Below, piece by piece: positions 26,965 through 31,400 of a stretch of 31,400 nucleotides of DNA (positions are counted from its first letter, which is position 1; each line of letters opens with the position of its first letter). The notes under the pieces are model-generated. The model saw only the letters and a program-made list of their open reading frames with translations. It made no database searches and had not been told where the DNA came from. Both the position numbers and the translations under genes were made by a program. The DNA is taken from positions 1 to 31,400 of IMG/VR virus record IMGVR_UViG_3300029787_000212. The stretch is one strand, 5' to 3'. This stretch comes from a virus.

Positions 26965-27674
26965 TATAATAATCCTCCTAATACTCCACCTAGTCCACCA
27001 AGTATTGCACCAGATGCACCGCCTAAACCATAACCAATGGCAGCACCACCTAAACCTGTTGTAAATGGATTGGGTGTGAATTGTTGTTGAGTTGATGTTG
27101 TTGGAAAACCTGAAGCTAAAGGTGAAACAATACCAGCATATTGTTGTAAGTTTTGAAATGGAGATAATTGAGCTTGTCTTTGTAATTGTTCAAGCTGTTG
27201 TCCTGTTTGAACTAATGTTGGTGTTTGTCTAGCAACTTGTAATTGTCTTCCTCTTTCAGCTTCTGCTGCTTGAAAAGCAAAAGGTAAAGCTTGTTGTGCA
27301 ACTTGTGTTGCTACTTGTTGTTGAGCCATAGGAGATGTAGGTGTTCTTCCAGCTCCTGAAAATTGTTGTGCAACTGATGTATAAACATCACCAGCAGCTC
27401 TTTGTATTAATGGATTTAAATATGGATTTGCAAAAGCACCAGACAAAGTATCAGATAATTGTTGTTGAGCAGCAGTTCCTAATGTTTCTTGTCCAGCAAG
27501 ACCTGTTAAAGTTTGTTGTGTTGGAGCTACATATTCACCAACTCCTGATCCATAAATCTGACCTGCTTCTGAAATAATTTGATTTAATGCTGGTTGTGCT
27601 GCTGCATAAGGTTGCACTGATTGTGTTCCTGTACCTGCTCCTGCTGATGATGAACCGCCTCCGCCAAAACTCAT
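26964..27674 (-). CDS. Gln/Ala-rich ejection protein with glycine-zipper tail, 236 aa
   Basis: A 236-residue protein: Gly/Ser head (MSFGGGGSSSAGAGTGTQSV), a Gln/Ala-rich helical body (QQVATQVAQQALPFAFQAAE, GQQLEQLQRQAQLSPFQNLQ) and a C-terminal glycine zipper at about 208-236, with GLGGAAIGYGLGGASGAILG then further GG repeats. Such tails insert in membranes. Composition and position fit the small internal ejection protein (T7 gp14/P22 gp7-like function) that opens the conduit in the host envelope. It overlaps the GNAT-like gene by 4 bases. Confidence 0.65.
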   Translation of the reverse strand: MSFGGGGSSSAGAGTGTQSVQPYAAAQPALNQIISEAGQIYGSGVGEYVAPTQQTLTGLAGQETLGTAAQQQLSDTLSGAFANPYLNPLIQRAAGDVYTSVAQQFSGAGRTPTSPMAQQQVATQVAQQALPFAFQAAEAERGRQLQVARQTPTLVQTGQQLEQLQRQAQLSPFQNLQQYAGIVSPLASGFPTTSTQQQFTPNPFTTGLGGAAIGYGLGGASGAILGGLGGVLGGLL

Positions 27675-28114
27675 TTTTTCTCCTCTTGTTTTATTTTTTT
27701 TTCTAACACAACATGGGTTCTTTTATACCCATAATTGTTTAAAATTTTTTGCCAACCTGGTCTAGCAATTAACTCCATCATTTGACATTCTTCATCTTTT
27801 GCAAACTTCTCAATGTCTTTGACTAAGTATTGCCACTTATGTCTTTGTCTGCCAGTCATAATATAGATATGACAAACTTTACCTAACTTTCTTTTTATAA
27901 GTTCTGTAACTACAACACCAAAATATTTTTCTACTGATGTTGCTTTAGACTTATCCCACAAAACCCAGATTTGAAATTTACCATCCTTTGCAGTCTGTAA
28001 AACAAATTCTGAATCAGTAAGTTGACTTGAATAATGTAAGGCATCTCTAACATCTTTTTCAACTAGACCCCAAACTTTATCAAGTTCTTTGATAGGTATT
28101 CTAACTAATTCCAT
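27671..28114 (-). CDS. GNAT-like internal virion protein, 147 aa
   Basis: A 147-residue alpha/beta protein. KFQIWVLWDKSKATSVEKYF, then KVCHIYIMTGRQRHKWQYLV and MMELIARPGWQKILNNYGYK followed by RTHVVLEKKI give the strand-helix order of the GNAT fold, with a final G(Y)-x-x-x-x-x-x-L-x-K strand. T7 gp13 and pelagiphage homologues of this kind lie beside internal core proteins and may not be active acetyltransferases. The A-site Q/R-x-x-G-x-G/A for acetyl-CoA is not clear (GRQRHKW stands there), so activity is doubtful. Confidence 0.7.
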   Translation of the reverse strand: MELVRIPIKELDKVWGLVEKDVRDALHYSSQLTDSEFVLQTAKDGKFQIWVLWDKSKATSVEKYFGVVVTELIKRKLGKVCHIYIMTGRQRHKWQYLVKDIEKFAKDEECQMMELIARPGWQKILNNYGYKRTHVVLEKKIKQEEKK

Positions 28115-28138
28115 AAATACACTAATAAAACACTATTG

Positions 28139-28477
28139 TTAAGCACTTTTTTCGTCAAATATCTCCAAATAGCTTATCATGCCTTCAATTTTGTTAGCAG
28201 TATCAACTTGTATCTTAACTATATCCCCACTCTCTAAAACAAGCGGAGCTACTACACCATTATCTGTAGTGTCGGCTGCTATGTCCTTATGATAGATTTT
28301 AAAAGAAGCAGATGCAGATGTATCTGTAACAGATATTTCAGTTTGTATTGCACCACTATGATCGTTGTTTATTTGTATGCTTTTGATGATAGCTGTTCTA
28401 TCAGTAGGACAAGTATATACAGTTGTTAAATTTGTTGTACTTAAATTAAAACCTGCGTTCTTATAAACATTAGCCAT
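28139..28477 (-). CDS. Small beta-sandwich fibre-associated protein, 112 aa
   Basis: A 112-residue protein: NLTTVYTCPTDRTAIIKSIQ, ESGDIVKIQVDTANKIEGMI and a C-terminal strand SYLEIFDEKS. This is a jelly-roll-like pattern (TAIIKSI.I.N, LE.GD.I.......I......) that I associate with head-fibre or tail-fibre associated proteins in marine phages. It begins within a TAATG overlap after the fibre gene. A role in fibre attachment or folding is inferred. Confidence 0.65.
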   Translation of the reverse strand: MANVYKNAGFNLSTTNLTTVYTCPTDRTAIIKSIQINNDHSGAIQTEISVTDTSASASFKIYHKDIAADTTDNGVVAPLVLESGDIVKIQVDTANKIEGMISYLEIFDEKSA

Positions 28478-29562
28478 TATCTTGCCGTAGCTATATCGCC
28501 ATTTGATGCTACGAAAGGTTCAGCAGCCATAGCTAAATATAAATAACCCTCATTACCACTATTTGTTCTTGCATCATTAGCTTTCATTTTAAATCCATTA
28601 GAATGAAATTGGATTTTTTCAGCAGAACCTATTTCTGATTCAGTATTAGATGTGTTTGACCATAAGACAGTACTCATAGGATTAATGTCATAAGAAACTG
28701 AGTTTACAGTTGGTCTTTTATTATCAAATATACTCCATTCTCCATAGCTTGTAGAAATATTTATTCCTTTTAAAAGAACAAAAGCTGGTTTGAAACCAGT
28801 ATAAGCAAACGCACCATTGGTTGTAGAATTTCCCATATATTTTCCACATTTAATAAAACCATTTGTGTCAGCAAAACAATAAGCAATTAAAGTGTTACCA
28901 CTTCCATTACTTCTAAAACTTGTTCCAACAGAAAATACAGAACTTGTTGGAGCTGTACTATTGAAAGCAGTAGAATCACTAGCTTCTGTGCTAGTTGTAT
29001 CTAAAGAAATTCTATAAGTTGCCGATGTTAAAGATTTATGATAAACTATCCAATTAGCACTTTGAGAACAATTTTTTATCATAATCATTCTAGGGGCTGT
29101 ACTTAACCCATGTCCTACTGTTGCGTTAGCACCTGTTCCTGTAAATTTAACTATTGAAAAACCTGTAGAAGCAGTTGTTGAAACTGTTGAAGTTATAGAG
29201 CCATCTGTATTTGATGAACCTGTTGAATTAGCTGCTTTCCAATTCCAAGATACAAAATTATCTCCATTAGATGAATTCCAACCTCTATCTCCTGTAGATA
29301 AAGTATAACCATCTGCATCAAAAGAAGTAATAATTCCTTGTGTACCAGCAGCATTAGCTGTACTACTTGATAGTTGAGAAGAATTACTAGAACTTACCCA
29401 TCTTACTTTATCAACTATTTTATGATTGTCAGCATAACTTCTGTTTTTAGTCCAAACCCAATCAGGTGTAAAACCAACTCCTGTCAATGCTTGTGCTGAA
29501 CCACTACCTGTATATAGTTTAGTCTTAAAATAATCTTTTGGTTGAAAACTAATGAATGCCAT
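28477..29562 (-). CDS. Tail fibre protein (DUF7483-like)
   Basis: Starting at the ATG at 29562, after GGATAAT, the product is 361 residues (an upstream TTG at 29571 would add MDN). It starts MAFISFQPKDYFKTKLYTGS, then GVGFTPDWVWTKNRS and later GLSTAPRMIMIKNCSQSANW and TGFKPAFVLLKG: three copies of a G(F/L)-x-P-x-(W/M/F)-(V/I)-x-x-K motif, each with aromatic strand. This is the DUF7483-like repeat of phage tail fibres. It should bind host surface glycans or proteins. It follows the LamG/SPRY fibre gene in the same operon. Confidence 0.75.
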   Translation of the reverse strand: MAFISFQPKDYFKTKLYTGSGSAQALTGVGFTPDWVWTKNRSYADNHKIVDKVRWVSSSNSSQLSSSTANAAGTQGIITSFDADGYTLSTGDRGWNSSNGDNFVSWNWKAANSTGSSNTDGSITSTVSTTASTGFSIVKFTGTGANATVGHGLSTAPRMIMIKNCSQSANWIVYHKSLTSATYRISLDTTSTEASDSTAFNSTAPTSSVFSVGTSFRSNGSGNTLIAYCFADTNGFIKCGKYMGNSTTNGAFAYTGFKPAFVLLKGINISTSYGEWSIFDNKRPTVNSVSYDINPMSTVLWSNTSNTESEIGSAEKIQFHSNGFKMKANDARTNSGNEGYLYLAMAAEPFVASNGDIATAR

Positions 29563-29563
29563 A

Positions 29564-30931
29564 TTATCCAAACTCCTTTAAATTTTTTGTGCAAAGTGTA
29601 TAAAATCCTGTAGGTACTGCATATTCCATAGCACCATGACCATTTGCGTCTGCGTTTGCACTTGCCACAGCCGAAGTTCCAAAATATCCTAAACCAAAAT
29701 TACAATTCCAAAGTGTTCTAGTTCCACCCCAATCTAATGCACAGAAAAAATAACATCCAGCAGGAGTTTCAAATGGGTCTGTTATAGTAAATCCATTTGC
29801 TCCAGTTGATGGATTTTGACTAGATACATAAGTTCCATTTTTTGCTAAATACAATTTATTGTTATCACAATCTATTGCAACAGATATTATATCATTAGTT
29901 GTGTAAGTGCCAATCGCATTTTGAACTCTAGCATTATTACTCCAAAGATTACCTGCATCTCCTGATACTGTTGTATTATACCAAGCATAATTATGTGCTG
30001 TTTTTCCTGTCCAATCTCCATTAGCAGTTCCATAATTACTAAAAATACCTACAACATTATCATTGTTTGCTGTATTAGTTTTAAATTCTGCATACCATTT
30101 ACCTTTATTAACTCCAATAGTAGAACCAAAAGGTCTATAATTTGAACCAGCAGCTTGAACAGTTAAATTATTATGACTAAAAGTAGCATTTTCAGCCATA
30201 CTTGAACAATCTAAATTATTCAATGTAGCAAAAAGATTTGTAGGAGTATCTTGAACTTGTAAGAATGTTCCTGAAACTGCTAATGTGTTTGATTGACCTG
30301 AGCTGTCTGTACCCATAGCACCACTATTGTCAAATTTTAAAAAGAAACCATTAGTTCCATAAGTTACTGATGGTGCAGTTTTTGGAGTCCAAATTCCTGA
30401 AGTAGCATTAAATTCTCCAAAAGATGACGCATCATAAGCATAGCCATCACAATAGTGAAAATGAGATACAGTACCTTGTACATAATTACCTGACCCACTA
30501 TAACTTAAAAGATATGGAGTATGTTGTATTTCTAATTCAACATCTTGGTTTGGATAACTATTTGTATCTAATGGTTGTTCTACACCATTTATATAAAGTT
30601 TAGCTCTATTTGTATTTGTTGATTGCGTTGTATCTACTTTTGCTACAATATGATACCAAGATGCAATATCTTCTAATTCTGTAGTTGTTCTTAAATCTAA
30701 AACTGATGAGCCACCATTTCTTCCAGTAAGTCTTAATTGGTCATAAGGTGAATTTTCTTGATTAATATAAAAAGTTAATCTGTTATCATTACTTGCAGCA
30801 CTATTAAAAAAACACATATCACTTGTTGTTGAACCATGATCTCTTACCATTGGTTTTTTATACCAAAGAGAAAAAGTAAATTTCTTTTTGCTTGTTGGTG
30901 TTCCTGCTGTTCTTGTTAATGAGACTCCCAT
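29564..30931 (-). CDS. Tail fibre with LamG and SPRY-like domains
   Basis: A 455-residue protein. Residues 10-180 are LamG/concanavalin A-like: KKKFTFSLWYKKPM, SWYHIVAKVDTTQST, RAKLYINGVEQPL and VSHFHYCDGYAYDASSF. From about 255 to 420 lies an SPRY/B30.2-like domain: GKWYAEFKTNTA, VGIFSNYG, DIISVAIDCDNNKLYLAKNG and ending in a WGGTRTLWNCNFGLGYF strand. Both are carbohydrate or protein binding beta-sandwiches, here likely host recognition modules. The gene stops two bases before the next fibre ATG. Confidence 0.82.
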   Translation of the reverse strand: MGVSLTRTAGTPTSKKKFTFSLWYKKPMVRDHGSTTSDMCFFNSAASNDNRLTFYINQENSPYDQLRLTGRNGGSSVLDLRTTTELEDIASWYHIVAKVDTTQSTNTNRAKLYINGVEQPLDTNSYPNQDVELEIQHTPYLLSYSGSGNYVQGTVSHFHYCDGYAYDASSFGEFNATSGIWTPKTAPSVTYGTNGFFLKFDNSGAMGTDSSGQSNTLAVSGTFLQVQDTPTNLFATLNNLDCSSMAENATFSHNNLTVQAAGSNYRPFGSTIGVNKGKWYAEFKTNTANNDNVVGIFSNYGTANGDWTGKTAHNYAWYNTTVSGDAGNLWSNNARVQNAIGTYTTNDIISVAIDCDNNKLYLAKNGTYVSSQNPSTGANGFTITDPFETPAGCYFFCALDWGGTRTLWNCNFGLGYFGTSAVASANADANGHGAMEYAVPTGFYTLCTKNLKEFG

Positions 30932-30940
30932 AATATTATC

Positions 30941-31400
30941 CTATGTTATAAATCCTGAGTTATTAATTCCTACTGTTATTGTTATACTGAAAGCTCTGTC
31001 TGCCGTTTGACCTTGAGCATCAGTAGCTCTAATTGTAAAGCTGTAAGTTGTTTCACTTGTTGCTCCACTTTCAGTTCCTGTAATCGCACCAGTAGAAGTA
31101 TTTAAAGATACACTTCCTGGTAATGAACCTGATTGTACTGCAAAGCTAGTAGCATTAGTTGCAGCTACTGTGTATGAAACTGAACTACCAGCAGCATTAC
31201 TTCCAAGCGATCCAGCAGAAGTAGTCCAAGCTGGAGCATCTGAAACTGTTAATAATGCAGAAGATGATCTAACAGCATTACCATCATTATTCTCAACTCT
31301 TACAAAATATGTTCCATCAACAGGTAAAGTAAATTTTGCTACAATAGATGTTGAAGAACTAAAAGAAACTTCATCAGCTCTAACAATAGCACCTGTTGAA
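30941..31400 (-). CDS. Tail fibre with Ig-like domains, C-terminal fragment
   Basis: The frame is open from the right edge to a TAG at 30941 and gives about 153 residues. The first part VDGTYFVRVENNDGNAVRSS resembles an IPT/TIG end, and the second is a cadherin-like He-PIG domain: FAVQSGSLPGSVSLNTSTGA then TYSFTIRATDAQGQTADRAF. The final VGINNSGFIT is short. These modules extend phage fibres and bind surfaces. The N-terminus and start are outside the window. The fibre genes continue 9 bases further with the LamG/SPRY gene. Confidence 0.75.
   Translation of the reverse strand, partial: STGAIVRADEVSFSSSTSIVAKFTLPVDGTYFVRVENNDGNAVRSSSALLTVSDAPAWTTSAGSLGSNAAGSSVSYTVAATNATSFAVQSGSLPGSVSLNTSTGAITGTESGATSETTYSFTIRATDAQGQTADRAFSITITVGINNSGFIT

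Noticed and set aside
27341-27577. Plus-strand frame opposite the Gln-rich ejection protein
   Set aside because: Caused by CAA repeats of the minus gene; the frame is low-complexity (Leu/Gln/His) with no ribosome site.
1-31400. tRNA genes, CRISPR arrays, insertion sequences, integrase
   Set aside because: No cloverleaf with GGTTCGA-type arm, no regularly spaced repeats, no transposase or integrase motif was noticed in reading; small or degenerate cases could be missed by eye.

Overview
The window looks like most of the genome of a short-tailed (podovirus-like) marine bacteriophage. It is strongly AT-rich, densely packed with genes and full of ATGA and TAATG stop/start overlaps. The head genes are of the SU10/HTVC010P kind (DUF5309-type capsid, P22-type portal, SU10-type adaptor), and no tape-measure or sheath gene is seen. 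The XRE regulator has an alphaproteobacterial style, and several tiny basic proteins resemble families I associate with pelagiphages. An alphaproteobacterial host such as SAR11/Pelagibacter is therefore likely, but this is inference. No tRNA, rRNA, integrase, polymerase, helicase, RNA polymerase or CRISPR array is seen.

Layout. Positions 1-8654 (minus) carry the packaging and head module in order of transcription: small terminase, large terminase, portal, scaffold-like protein, major capsid protein, two small beta-rich head proteins, a basic 44-residue protein, a hypothetical protein, the adaptor, and the first codons of a tail protein. Positions 8754-11354 (plus) are an early operon behind a near-consensus sigma70 promoter; it includes a run of tiny membrane proteins and a mini-lipoprotein. 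Positions 11444-13370 (minus) hold a winged-helix protein, a 2OG-Fe(II) oxygenase and a degenerate PD-(D/E)XK-like protein, with two 17-bp palindromes next to an AT-rich tract between the last two genes transcribed. Positions 13485-17031 (plus) carry a RecB-like exonuclease and an ERF annealing protein, a DUF6378-like protein and DNA-binding regulators. Positions 17100-31400 (minus) carry, in the direction of transcription, tail fibres, a GNAT-like protein, ejection proteins, membrane/coiled-coil and lysis genes, a SET-domain protein and a battery of very basic micro-proteins.

The left end cuts a minus-strand tail gene after its start. The right end holds the C-terminus of another minus-strand tail-fibre gene. 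Late transcription from about 8.6 kb would therefore run leftward off the window and re-enter at 31.4 kb if the genome is circular or circularly permuted. The missing part would be the rest of those two tail genes and anything between them.

How it works together. Plus-strand early genes modify the host envelope and take over regulation. Exonuclease plus ERF recombine phage DNA, while replication itself must rely on host enzymes or genes outside the window. The minus-strand late operon builds head, tail and ejection apparatus and ends with lysis. GC-rich hairpins punctuate unit ends and some late gene boundaries. Protein family names come from remembered motif patterns and no database search was run.
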